From: Amycolatopsis echigonensis
Lineage (GTDB): Bacteria > Actinomycetota > Actinomycetes > Mycobacteriales > Pseudonocardiaceae
Length of the DNA stretch: 64,000 bases
Assembly (NCBI RefSeq): GCF_014174495.1
Contig: NZ_JACJHR010000010.1
Location: forward strand, 83,069 to 147,068
Direction: 5' to 3'
In this document: in pieces, positions 16,527-25,358 of the stretch
How the letters are laid out: each line of letters starts with the position of its first letter
Position numbering within the stretch: the stretch's first letter is position 1
Translations under genes and position numbers: made by a program
Notes under the pieces: model-generated
What the model was told of the DNA's origin: nothing
Databases searched by the model: none
The model's input: the letters and a program-made list of their open reading frames with translations, nothing else

Positions 16527-17858
16527 ATGAACGAGTCGGCAACAGCGGAGTTGCCCAAGTCGGGCTTCGGGCGCTTGCTCACGAAATGGGGGCTGCCCGC
16601 GCCCCTGTTCCTCGGGTATGTCGGACTGCTCCTGTTCATGATCGGCGACGGAGTGGAGTCCGGTTTCATCGCGCCGTATATGGCGGGCAACGGCGCGGGC
16701 ACGGAAATCAAAGCTTCGTACGTGATCACCGTGTACGGCGTCGCCGTGATGCTGGCGTCGTGGCTCTCCGGTGCGCTGTCCGAGCTGTGGGGACCGCGGC
16801 GGGTGATGCTCGTCGGCCTGGTCATCTGGCTGGTGTTCGACGCGTTGTTCCTGACGCTCGGGCTCGCCGGCGAGAACTACGCGGCGATGCTGATCTGCTA
16901 CGGCATCCGCGGATTCGGCTATCCGATGTTCGCGTTCGGGTTCCTGGTGTGGATCACCGCGGTGGCCCCGGTCGCCCGGCTGGGCGCGGCGGTCGGCTGG
17001 TTCTACTTCGCCTTCACCGGCGGCCTGCCCACGCTCGGCGCGCTCGTCGCGAGCTTCACCAATCCCCTGTTCGGCCACTACGGCACCCTGTGGGTCGCGG
17101 TCGTGCTGCTCGGCGTCGGCGGGCTCGTGGCGGTGCTCGGCGTCCGGCAGCGCACGGGATTCCGCAGGCTCGCGCCGCCTGACGTGAAACCGGTGCAGAG
17201 CCTGGTTTCCAGTGTCTCGATCGCGTGGAAGAAGCCGCGGGTCGGCGTCGGCATGATCGTGCGGATCATCAACACCGCGCCCGAATTCGGCATGTTGGTG
17301 TTCTTCCCGACGATCTTCATCTCCCAGATCGGCTTCGGCGAGAGCCGCTGGCTGCTGCTCGTGTCGGTGATCTACGGGACGAACATCTTCTTCAACCTGA
17401 TCTTCGGCGTGCTGAGCGACCGGATCGGCTGGCGCACCACGATTTTCTGGTTCGGCGCGATCGGCTGCGCGATCTCGATCCTGCTGCTGTACTTCGTGCC
17501 GGTCGCGATGGGCTCGCAGTACTACTGGCTCGCGCTGATCGTCGGCGCGCTCTACGGCGCGACGCTCGCCGGGTTCGTGCCGATCTCCGCGCTGCTGCCG
17601 TCGCTGGCTCCGGAACACAAGGGCGGCGCGATGGCTCTGCTCAACCTCGGCGCGGGCGCTGCGGCATTCGTCGGGCCGGCGATCGTGTCGCTGTTCCTCG
17701 GACCGGCCGGTGCCGCCGGCGTGGTCATCATCTTCGCCGCGCTGTACCTGGTCGCCGCGGTGCTGGTGCGGTTCCTGAAGCTGCCGGAGCAAACCGAGAA
17801 AGCGCTCGCGACCGACGGCAGTTTGCAGGATGTCGAAGAGAGGGTCAGCACGGCGTGA
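16527..17858 (+). CDS. MFS transporter, polyol permease (RbtT/DalT-like)
   Basis: The 443-residue protein has 12 predicted membrane spans. It carries recognisable similarity to ribitol and D-arabitol permeases: GYVGLLLFMIGDG near the start, YGIRGFGYPMFAF, RIINTAPEFGM, and PEHKGGAMALLNLGAG in the second half. ATG 16527 is chosen over ATG 16515 because GGAGG lies 5-9 bases upstream. It probably imports the polyol or sugar on which the cluster acts. The FGGY kinase downstream overlaps it by 4 bases, so uptake and phosphorylation are coupled in expression. Confidence 0.85.
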   Translation: MNESATAELPKSGFGRLLTKWGLPAPLFLGYVGLLLFMIGDGVESGFIAPYMAGNGAGTEIKASYVITVYGVAVMLASWLSGALSELWGPRRVMLVGLVIWLVFDALFLTLGLAGENYAAMLICYGIRGFGYPMFAFGFLVWITAVAPVARLGAAVGWFYFAFTGGLPTLGALVASFTNPLFGHYGTLWVAVVLLGVGGLVAVLGVRQRTGFRRLAPPDVKPVQSLVSSVSIAWKKPRVGVGMIVRIINTAPEFGMLVFFPTIFISQIGFGESRWLLLVSVIYGTNIFFNLIFGVLSDRIGWRTTIFWFGAIGCAISILLLYFVPVAMGSQYYWLALIVGALYGATLAGFVPISALLPSLAPEHKGGAMALLNLGAGAAAFVGPAIVSLFLGPAGAAGVVIIFAALYLVAAVLVRFLKLPEQTEKALATDGSLQDVEERVSTA

Positions 17859-19294
17859 ACGAGCAGGTCTCGGTCGGCATCGACGTCGCCACCGCGGGGG
17901 TTCGCGCCTTCGCGGTGCGCGGCGGCTCGGTCCTCGCCACCGCATCGGCGTCGCTGCCGGCGCCGGTGCGCGCGGGCGGTGGCCGCAGCGAACAGGATCC
18001 GTCGGCGTGGTGGCCGGCGGTCGGTTCGGTGCTGAGCGAGGTCACTGCCGCGCTGCCCGGACGTGGCACGGAAGTCTCGGCGGTGGCGATCGCGGCGACG
18101 TCCGGAACGATCGTCGGAGTCGACGCCGCGGGCGAACCGGTGACGCCCGCGTTGATGTACGACGACCGGCGCGGCGCGGATTACAACGCGAAAGCCGCGG
18201 AACTCGGCGCCGGACGCTGGCGGAACCTGGGTTCGGGCGTCTCGCCGACCGCGGCACTCGGCCGGATCGCCTGGCTGGCCGAGCACACCGAGGCGGTCAG
18301 TGTCCGGCACACGCCGGAGATGATCGCGGCGAAACTGACCGGACATCCGGTCGCGGCGGATTGGTCGCACGCACTCAAAAGCGGTTACGACCCGTTGGCC
18401 GGGGAATGGCCGTCCGAGGTGTTCGCCGGTTTGGGCGTGCCGGACGGGATGTTGCCGCCGGTGGTCGCGCCGACGAGCGCGCTGGGTGAGATTTCGGTGC
18501 CGGTCGCCGGGTTGCCTGCTGGATGTCTCGTGGTGGCGGGCATGACGGACGGGTGCGCGGGGCAGCTGGCCGCGGGCGCGGTCGAACCGGGGCGGTTCGT
18601 GGGGATTCTCGGGACCACGTATGTGCTGAAGGGCGTCACGGAGTCGCTGGTGCCCGATCCCACCGGAGTGATGTACAGCCACCGGCATCCAGACGGGTGG
18701 TGGCTGCCAGGCGGCGCGTCGAACACCGGTGGTGAGTCCGTTTCGGACAGTCCACGGCTGGCGGAGCTGGATGCCGCCGCTGCTGCCCGCGGCCCGGCCG
18801 AGGTCGTGGCTTTCCCGTTGCGGCGCAAGGGCGAACGGTTTCCCTTCGCGCACGGTGACGCGGAAGGTTTCGTCCTCGGCACCCCAGCCGACGAGGTCGA
18901 ATTGCATCGGGCTCGGCTGGAGGGAGTCGCCTTCCTGGAACGGCTAGCCCTGGACCACCTGCGACGGCTGGGTGTTTCGGTCAGCGAACCGCTCCTCGCG
19001 GCGGGTGGCGGAAGCAAGAGTCCTTTATGGACTCAGATCCGGGCTACCGTGAGCGGTCTAGGACTGCAGGTGGCACCGCAGGCAGAAACGGGATACGGCG
19101 CGGCACTGCTCGCGGCGGCAGGGTGTACGCCGGGTGGGCTGAGTGCGGTGTGCGAGGGAATGCCGATGGGGTCGCTCGTCGAGCCGTCGCCCGGTGAGGC
19201 AGCGGCGATGATGGCTTCGTACCAACGGTTTTGCTGTGAGCTGCGGGACCGCGGCTGGATCGACGACGAGCTGTTCGCAGTGACAGCAGGGTGA
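17855..19294 (+). CDS. FGGY-family carbohydrate kinase (second copy)
   Basis: The 479-residue kinase begins VSVGIDVATAGVRAFAV, with the FGGY phosphate loop slightly divergent. It contains VAIAATSGTIVGVDAAG, a GMTDGCAGQLAAGAV central motif, and a C-terminal LLAAGGGSKSPLWTQIRATVSG signature. GTG 17855 overlaps the transporter stop. It differs clearly from the kinase at 9567-11015, so the two should not be redundant. As the gene coupled to the permease it is the best candidate for the first phosphorylation step after uptake. Confidence 0.88.
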   Translation: MNEQVSVGIDVATAGVRAFAVRGGSVLATASASLPAPVRAGGGRSEQDPSAWWPAVGSVLSEVTAALPGRGTEVSAVAIAATSGTIVGVDAAGEPVTPALMYDDRRGADYNAKAAELGAGRWRNLGSGVSPTAALGRIAWLAEHTEAVSVRHTPEMIAAKLTGHPVAADWSHALKSGYDPLAGEWPSEVFAGLGVPDGMLPPVVAPTSALGEISVPVAGLPAGCLVVAGMTDGCAGQLAAGAVEPGRFVGILGTTYVLKGVTESLVPDPTGVMYSHRHPDGWWLPGGASNTGGESVSDSPRLAELDAAAAARGPAEVVAFPLRRKGERFPFAHGDAEGFVLGTPADEVELHRARLEGVAFLERLALDHLRRLGVSVSEPLLAAGGGSKSPLWTQIRATVSGLGLQVAPQAETGYGAALLAAAGCTPGGLSAVCEGMPMGSLVEPSPGEAAAMMASYQRFCCELRDRGWIDDELFAVTAG

Positions 19295-19483
19295 TGCGGT
19301 TGGGGAGCTTGAAGGGGCGCGGGTAAGCCCTCGGATCGGCGACGGTTCACGCAGGCCATCGCTCCAGCGGGCCAGGGATCGCCGACCAACGGCGAGCCCG
19401 GCCAGGCACGATCGGCAGGCTCGAGGCTTGCCCGGCTAATGCGAGCTAGGCCAGTCGAGAGCAAAAGCAGGCGCAGTCGCCGC

Positions 19484-19703
19484 GGCTAAGAGCGAAGCGG
19501 GCCGAGAGACGGTGGCCAGGAGCGAAGTGCCCCGTGACGCGACGGCTAGAAGCCAAGCGATCCGAGACGCGACCGCCAGAAGCGAACCGGCCCGGGCTAC
19601 AACCGGCGAACCGAGGCGCGGCAGCCGAAACCGAGGCGCGGCGGCTAGGAATCCAACCGGGCCGTGACGCGACGGTTAGGAGCGACCCGCTCGGGGGCGA
19701 CCG
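19484..19703. repeat. Degenerate 30-bp tandem repeat
   Basis: Units close to GGCTAGAAGCGAAGCGGGCC, each followed by about 10 more bases (CGAGACGCGAC-like), start at 19484, 19514, 19544 and 19574. That is an exact 30-bp period over four units. After a disturbed stretch, two more units start at 19643 and 19674. The array lies just beyond the 3' end of the coiled-coil gene and slightly overlaps it. The 19295-19483 stretch before it holds no gene that I can support. Confidence 0.7.
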
Positions 19704-21376
19704 GGGCGACGACCATTGCCATTGCCGATGCCGTTTCGAGGTGTCGGTTGCTCAGCGGGTTGCCGTGGGTCTGCGGGGGATTGTGCGTCCGAAGTGGACG
19801 AGGTGGGGCGTGGGGTCGGCTGGGGCAACGCAGGCGCGGGCGAGCCAGTTGGCGAAGGTGCCGCAGTCGGTGCCGAAGTCTGCGAAGGTCCGGCAGTCGG
19901 TGCCGGAGTCTGCGAGGGTGCATCGGCCAGTGAGGGGTCAGCCGAAGCGGCTTCCTCTTCCTGAGAGCCGAGGAAGCGCAACGCTTCCTGGACGGCCTCG
20001 TTGGTCGCGGCGATCCGATCGGCGACCTTGGTGCGCAGGTCCAGGGCCAGGGTGCGCGATTCGGTGGCTTCGGTTTGCTTCTGGAGAGCGTCGGCGAGGG
20101 CGGTTTCTGCCTGTGCCTTCTTGATGGCGATCTCTTCCGACGCTCGACGGTCCGCCTCGGCACGGGCTTGGGCGGCTGCTGCTTCGGCGGCGGCATCGGC
20201 TTCGGCTCGGCGTCGGGCGGACTCCTCGTCGGCGGCTCGGCGGGCGGCTTCGGCTGCGGCGTCTGCTTCCGCGCGGGCCTGGGCGGCCGCTTCGTCGGCT
20301 TCGGTCCGGACGCGGAGGGCTGCGGCGTCCTTCTCGTCGCGGATGCGGCGGGCTTCGGCGTCCGCGGCTAGGCGGGCGTGCTGTGATTCGGCGTCTGCCT
20401 TGGCTCGGGCTTCGGCGGCGGCTTCGTCGGCCTGGGTGCGGGCGATCAGGGCGGCCTGGTCTGCTTCGGCGCGGGCCGCTGCGGCAGCCTGGTCCGCCTC
20501 GGCGCGGGCGCGGTCGGCGGCTTCGGTGCGGGACGCGATCTCCGCGTCGGCGGCCGCAGTGCGAGTGGCGATGTCCTCCTCAGCCGCGGCCAAGCGAGTG
20601 GCGATCTCCGCGTCGGCCGCAGCCGTCCGGGTGGCGATGTCCTCGTTGGCGGCAGCGGTCCGGGTGGCGATGTCCTCATTGGCCGCTGCCGTCCGAGCGG
20701 CGATGTCCGCGTCCGCAGCGGCGGTGCGGGTCGCGATGTCCTCATTACCCGCTTTGAGCCGCGCTTCCAGATCCGCCAGGCGAGCCGCGATCTCCTCGTC
20801 CGCGGCGGCAGTACGAGTCGCGATGTCCGCTTCGGCGGCGGCGATCCGGGACTCCAGATCCGCTTGTCGCGCGGCCAGATCCTTCTCCGCCGCCGCGATC
20901 CGGGCGTCCAGGGCTTCCGAGCGCGCGGCCAAATCGGCGTGGGTCTCCGCGAGCAACCGCTGGCGTTCCGCTTCGGATTCTTTGGCCGCTTTGTCCGCTG
21001 CCCGTTGGGTTTCGTGGGCGTAGCGGTCCGCTTCGGCGCGGGTCGACGCTGCGTCCGCTTCCGCGGAGCGGCGGAGGTCGGCGATCTCGTCCTCGGCCAG
21101 CTGCACCATCATCCGCACGCGTTCGGAGATCGCACCGGCACCCGCCGGGCTCGAGGTGACCCGGACCAGCGCGGCCTTCGCCTCGGACAGCTCCGCCTGG
21201 GCTGTCGTCAGGGCCTTCGTGAGCTCGCCTGCCGTCGCCACCGCCTCGTCACGGCCGTGGGAGGTCGTCTTGAGTTCGCTGGTCAGCTGGGCGATGCGGG
21301 CGTCGACCTGATTCGGGTCGTATCCCTTCCGGGTGACAGCAAAGGCGGGGTGCTGCGGCTTCTCGGGCGCGACCAT
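19676..21376 (-). CDS. DivIVA/Scy-like coiled-coil protein with 11-residue repeats
   Basis: The 566-residue protein begins with a DivIVA-like segment (FAVTRKGYDPNQVDARIAQL, about residues 12-31) and then forms a long coiled coil to about residue 450. Residues 180-290 hold about ten hendecad units near EDIATRTAAAD, and the rest is Ala/Glu/Arg-rich. The last 110 residues are a Pro/Ser/Thr-rich, probably disordered tail ending in Gly/Arg. Such proteins (DivIVA, Scy, FilP) organise polar growth in actinobacteria. That family role is known; a role for this protein is inferred. The three DUF445 genes follow divergently. Confidence 0.8.
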   Translation of the reverse strand: MVAPEKPQHPAFAVTRKGYDPNQVDARIAQLTSELKTTSHGRDEAVATAGELTKALTTAQAELSEAKAALVRVTSSPAGAGAISERVRMMVQLAEDEIADLRRSAEADAASTRAEADRYAHETQRAADKAAKESEAERQRLLAETHADLAARSEALDARIAAAEKDLAARQADLESRIAAAEADIATRTAAADEEIAARLADLEARLKAGNEDIATRTAAADADIAARTAAANEDIATRTAAANEDIATRTAAADAEIATRLAAAEEDIATRTAAADAEIASRTEAADRARAEADQAAAAARAEADQAALIARTQADEAAAEARAKADAESQHARLAADAEARRIRDEKDAAALRVRTEADEAAAQARAEADAAAEAARRAADEESARRRAEADAAAEAAAAQARAEADRRASEEIAIKKAQAETALADALQKQTEATESRTLALDLRTKVADRIAATNEAVQEALRFLGSQEEEAASADPSLADAPSQTPAPTAGPSQTSAPTAAPSPTGSPAPALPQPTPRPTSSTSDAQSPADPRQPAEQPTPRNGIGNGNGRRPGRPRAGRS

Positions 21377-21506
21377 CGGGCCACCTTAGTGATCGGGGCA
21401 CCTGCCGCACGTACCGCCAAACGGCTGTATTACGAAGCGCGAAACCCGACGTCACGCATGGCATCCTGTCCCCTTCGACGTACGCGCGGGCGAACGGGGC
21501 AGACGC

Positions 21507-22736
21507 ATGGACTTTTCAGCCGTCGCCGCCGACCTCGCCGCGCACTGGCACGTGTACGCGACCATGCCGTTCATCGCGGCGCTCATCGGCTACCTGACCA
21601 AACGCGTCGCGATCGAGATGATGTTCCGGCCGCTCGAGTTCCGCGGCATCCGGCCCTTCCTCGGCTGGCAGGGCGTCATCCCGGCGAACTCCCGGCGGAT
21701 GGCCACCACCGCGGTCGACCTGCTCACCAAGAACCTCCTCGACCCGCGCGAGGCCTTCGCCCGCCTCGACCCCGAGGAAATGGTCGCGCAGCTGGAAGAA
21801 CCGCTGCTGAAGGCGGTCGACGAGGTCACCCGCGAGGTGTTCGAGACCTACCAGCCGCGGCTGTGGGAAATGCTGCCCGCCCGTGCGCAGCAACTGCTGG
21901 TGGACCGGGTCCGTGCACAGGCGCCCGCGGTCGTGAAGCGGCTGATGCGGGAAGTGTCGTCGAATGTGGACGAAGTGCTCGACGTCAACGACATGCTGAT
22001 CAACGCCATGGTCCGGGACAAATCGCTCACCTGCCGGCTGATCCGCGAGGTCGCCGCGCCCGAGTTCCGGTTCATCGCCCGCAGCGGGATCGGCTTCGGA
22101 TTCGTGATCGGGCTCGTCCAGCTCATCGCCTGGGCGCTCATCAAACAACCCGTGATCATGCCGGTCTTCGGTTTCGTCACGGGCTTCGTCACGGACTGGC
22201 TCGCACTCAAAATGATCTTCTACCCGCGTCAGCCGCGCCGGTTCTTGTTCTTCACCTGGCAGGGCATGTTCCAGAAACGGCGGGCACAGGTCGCCGCCGA
22301 CTATGGCGCGTTGATCGCGGAGGAAGTCCTCACCGCGGGGAATGTGCTCGAAGCCGTCCTCACCGGGCCACGTGCGGACAAGCTGTTCGCACTCGTCACG
22401 CGGGAGGTCCAGCGGACCGTCGACGCACAGGCCGGTCTGGCGAAACCGCTGGTCGCGCTGGCTGTCGGCGGGCGCGAGTACCGGCAGATGAAGCAGGCCG
22501 CCGCGGAGAAGGCCATCGCGTACCTGCCGGAAACCGTGAAGCACGTCGAGAGTTACGCGACCGATGCGCTCGACGTCCGCAACACCATCGTCGACAAGAT
22601 GCGGCAGCTGACTCCGCTGGAGTTCGAGGGCATTCTCCGGCCGGCGTTCAAACAGGACGAGTGGAAGCTCATCGCGGTCGGCGCGGTGATCGGCGGGCTC
22701 GTCGGCGAACTGCAGGTCCTCCTGCTGCTCCACTGA
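21507..22736 (+). CDS. DUF445 family membrane protein (copy 1)
   Basis: The 409-residue protein has membrane segments near residues 12-32 (MPFIAALIGYLTKRVAIEMM), about 195-235 (GFVIGLVQLIAWALI and VFGFVTGFVTDWLALKM), and at the C-terminus (LIAVGAVIGGLVGELQVLLLL). The long parts between them are helical. It contains an internal duplication: TKRVAIEMMFRPLEFRGI...GWQGVIP resembles TDWLALKMIFYPRQP...TWQGMF. DUF445 has no established function. It is the first of three tandem paralogues and is divergent from the coiled-coil gene. Confidence 0.85.
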   Translation: MDFSAVAADLAAHWHVYATMPFIAALIGYLTKRVAIEMMFRPLEFRGIRPFLGWQGVIPANSRRMATTAVDLLTKNLLDPREAFARLDPEEMVAQLEEPLLKAVDEVTREVFETYQPRLWEMLPARAQQLLVDRVRAQAPAVVKRLMREVSSNVDEVLDVNDMLINAMVRDKSLTCRLIREVAAPEFRFIARSGIGFGFVIGLVQLIAWALIKQPVIMPVFGFVTGFVTDWLALKMIFYPRQPRRFLFFTWQGMFQKRRAQVAADYGALIAEEVLTAGNVLEAVLTGPRADKLFALVTREVQRTVDAQAGLAKPLVALAVGGREYRQMKQAAAEKAIAYLPETVKHVESYATDALDVRNTIVDKMRQLTPLEFEGILRPAFKQDEWKLIAVGAVIGGLVGELQVLLLLH

Positions 22737-22779
22737 GGCGCGGGTTACCGTTCCGGTGAGCGACACGGAGGGGACACGC

Positions 22780-23994
22780 GTGCACACATTCGCCGAGCAC
22801 TGGCCGGTGTACGTCTCCATGCCGTTCATCGCGGCACTGATCGGCTACGTCACGAAACGCGTCGCCATCGAGATGATGTTCCGGCCGCTCGAATTCGTCG
22901 GCGTCCGGCCCTTTCTCGGCTGGCAGGGCGTGCTGCCCGCGAACGCCGAGCGGATGGCGACCACCGCGACCGAAATGCTCACCACCAACCTCGTCGACCC
23001 GAAGGAGATCTTCGCCCGGCTCGACCCGGAGCAGGTCGCGAAGGAGATCGAACAGCCGCTGCTGCGCGTGGTCGAGGACGTCACCCGCGAGGTGATGGAG
23101 ACCTATCAGCCGCGGCTGTGGGAAATGCTGCCGTCCGGAGCGCAGCAGCTGCTGCTGAAACGCGTGCAGGCCGAGGCGCCGCGAGCGATCACGAAGATCA
23201 TGCGGGAAATTTCCCGGAACATCGAGGACGTGCTCGACCTCAAGCACATGGTCGTCACGAACCTGGTGCGCGACAAGGCTTTGCTGAACCGGCTGATCCG
23301 CGACATCTCGCGGCCGGAAATGCGGTTCATCGCCCGGTCGGGCATCTGGTTCGGGTTCATTCTCGGCTGCGTGCAGCTGCTGGTCTGGTCGCTGACGAGG
23401 TCGCCGATCGTGCTGCCGCTGTTCGGGCTCGGGATCGGCTGGCTGACCGACTGGCTCGCGCTCAAAATGATCTTCCTGCCACGCGAGCCGAAACGGTTCT
23501 TCGGCTTCTACACCTGGCAGGGCGTGTTCCAGAAGCGCCGCGACGAGGTGGCCGCCGATTACGGCGACATGATCGCGCGGGAGATCATCACCGTGCCGAA
23601 TCTGCTGGAAGCCGTGCTGCGCGGGCCGAAATCGGACCGGTTGTTCTCGCTGATCAGCCGCGAGGTGCAGAAGACGATCGACGCGCAGGCGAGCGTCGTG
23701 AAGCCGTTCGTCGCGATCGCGGTGGGCACGAAACGGTTCCAGGAAATGAAGCAGGTCGCCGCCGCGAAAGCCGCCGAGCGGGTGCCGGACACGATCCGGC
23801 ACGCGGAGACGTACGCGATCAACGCGCTCGACGTCCGCAACACGATCGTGGACCGGATGCGCCGGCTCAGCCCGCTCGAATTCGAGCAGTTGCTGCGACC
23901 GGCGTTCCGGCAGGACGAATGGAAGCTGATCGCGGTCGGCGCGGTGATCGGCGGCATCGTCGGCGAACTGCAGGCGTTGCTTCTTTTGGGGTGA
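22780..23994 (+). CDS. DUF445 family membrane protein (copy 2)
   Basis: The 404-residue product matches copies 1 and 3 throughout, with the same N-terminal, central and C-terminal membrane segments and internal repeat (TKRVAIEMMFRPLEFVGV, TDWLALKMIFLPREP). GTG 22780 is preferred to GTG 22756 because GGAGGGG lies 6 bases before it. The region near its 3' end (ACCGGCGTTCCGGCAGGACG onward) is almost base-identical to copy 3 for more than 35 bases. This implies recent duplication or gene conversion. Function is unknown. Confidence 0.85.
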   Translation: MHTFAEHWPVYVSMPFIAALIGYVTKRVAIEMMFRPLEFVGVRPFLGWQGVLPANAERMATTATEMLTTNLVDPKEIFARLDPEQVAKEIEQPLLRVVEDVTREVMETYQPRLWEMLPSGAQQLLLKRVQAEAPRAITKIMREISRNIEDVLDLKHMVVTNLVRDKALLNRLIRDISRPEMRFIARSGIWFGFILGCVQLLVWSLTRSPIVLPLFGLGIGWLTDWLALKMIFLPREPKRFFGFYTWQGVFQKRRDEVAADYGDMIAREIITVPNLLEAVLRGPKSDRLFSLISREVQKTIDAQASVVKPFVAIAVGTKRFQEMKQVAAAKAAERVPDTIRHAETYAINALDVRNTIVDRMRRLSPLEFEQLLRPAFRQDEWKLIAVGAVIGGIVGELQALLLLG

Positions 23995-24081
23995 GCGCGG
24001 CTTCGAGGGCGGCGGTGGGGACGACGCGGAGCGACCGCGCACGCGATACGGTTTCCTTCCGGAGCGGGGGAGGGAGACCCG

Positions 24082-25305
24082 GTGAACGCGGTGCTGGACG
24101 ACCTCGCGCGGCACTGGCCGGTGTACGTCTCGATGCCGTTCGTCGCCGCGCTGATCGGCTACGTCACCAAGCGCGTCGCGATCGAGATGATGTTCCGCCC
24201 GCTCCACTTCATCGGCATCCGGCCGTTCCTCGGCTGGCAGGGCGTGGTCCCGAAGCACGGCGGCCGGATGGCCGCGATCGCGACCGACCTGCTCACCGCG
24301 AACCTGCTCGACATCAATGAGGTCTTCGCCCGCGTCGACCCGGTGATCATCACCCGCGAACTCGAGCAGCCGCTGCTGCGCGCGGTCGACGGGATCGCGC
24401 GCGACGTGCTCGAACAGCATCATCCGCGGCTGTGGGAGGTCATGCCCACGCTCGCCCAGGAACTGCTGATCAAACAGGTGCAGGCCAGCGCGCCGCAGCT
24501 GGTGCGGGACTTCCTCGACGAGGTCCGCGACCACCTGGACGAGGTCCTCGACGTCCGGCACATGACGGTCGAACGGCTCACCCGCGACCGCGCGCTGCTG
24601 GTCCGGCTGATCCGCGAAACGTCCCGGCCGGAGATGACGTTCATCGCGCGCGCCGGGATCGTCTTCGGCTTCGTGCTCGGCCTGATCCAGGCCCTCGTGT
24701 GGGCGCTGACCCGGCAGCCGCTGGTGCTGCCGATCTTCGGCGGCGCGATCGGGCTGTTCACCGACTGGCTGGCGATCAAGATGATCTTCCTGCCGCGCGA
24801 GCCGGTGCGGCTGGGCCGGGTGATCCTGCAGGGCAAGTTCCAGCGGCGGCGCGCCGAGGTGGCCCGGCAGTACGGCGAACTGGTCGCCAACGAGGTGCTG
24901 ACCGTTCCGAATCTGCTCGACGCCCTGCTGCGCGGCCCCAAGTCGGACCGGCTCGTGGCGATGGTCGAACGCGCCGTCGGACACGCGGTGGACGCGCAGG
25001 TCAGCGCCGCGAAACCGGTGGTCGCGCTCGCCATCGGGGCGCAGCGGCTGCAGGAGATGAAGCACGCTGCGGCACAGCGGGCGCTGGCCGAAATGCCGCT
25101 GACCGCGCGCTACGCCGAGGGGTACCTGACCGAGGCGATGGACGTGGCGAAGATGGTGGAGCAGCGGATGCTCGCGCTGACGCCGCTCGAGTTCGAGGGT
25201 TTGCTGCGGCCGGCGTTCCGGCAGGACGAATGGAAGCTGATCGCGGTCGGCGGCGTGATCGGGTTCCTCGTCGGCGAGTTGCAAGTCCTCCTCATGCTCG
25301 GCTGA
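24082..25305 (+). CDS. DUF445 family membrane protein (copy 3)
   Basis: The 407-residue product has the same architecture as its two neighbours. It reads HWPVYVSMPFVAALIGYVTKRVAIEMMF at the start and ends with VIGFLVGELQVLLMLG. The central span is followed by TDWLAIKMIFLPREP. GTG 24082 has GGGAGGGAG about 6 bases upstream. An 87-bp gap with a GATACGGTTT promoter-like string separates it from copy 2, so it may have its own promoter. The product is unknown in function; co-localisation of three copies suggests hetero-oligomers or specialised variants. Confidence 0.85.
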   Translation: MNAVLDDLARHWPVYVSMPFVAALIGYVTKRVAIEMMFRPLHFIGIRPFLGWQGVVPKHGGRMAAIATDLLTANLLDINEVFARVDPVIITRELEQPLLRAVDGIARDVLEQHHPRLWEVMPTLAQELLIKQVQASAPQLVRDFLDEVRDHLDEVLDVRHMTVERLTRDRALLVRLIRETSRPEMTFIARAGIVFGFVLGLIQALVWALTRQPLVLPIFGGAIGLFTDWLAIKMIFLPREPVRLGRVILQGKFQRRRAEVARQYGELVANEVLTVPNLLDALLRGPKSDRLVAMVERAVGHAVDAQVSAAKPVVALAIGAQRLQEMKHAAAQRALAEMPLTARYAEGYLTEAMDVAKMVEQRMLALTPLEFEGLLRPAFRQDEWKLIAVGGVIGFLVGELQVLLMLG

Positions 25306-25358
25306 CTTTTCGGCGGTAGTTCGCGCCGGGCTCACTCGAACTGGCTAATCTCTGGAAC

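Noticed and set aside
19295..19483. Possible CRISPR-like array continuing left from the 30-bp repeats
   Set aside because: The units are contiguous and degenerate with no unique spacers, and there are no cas genes.
22669..25335. A minus-strand open frame of about 888 codons spanning two DUF445 genes
   Set aside because: It is explained as the shadow of the DUF445 genes. It runs through their intergenic gap and has His/Asp/Arg-rich, non-protein-like composition.
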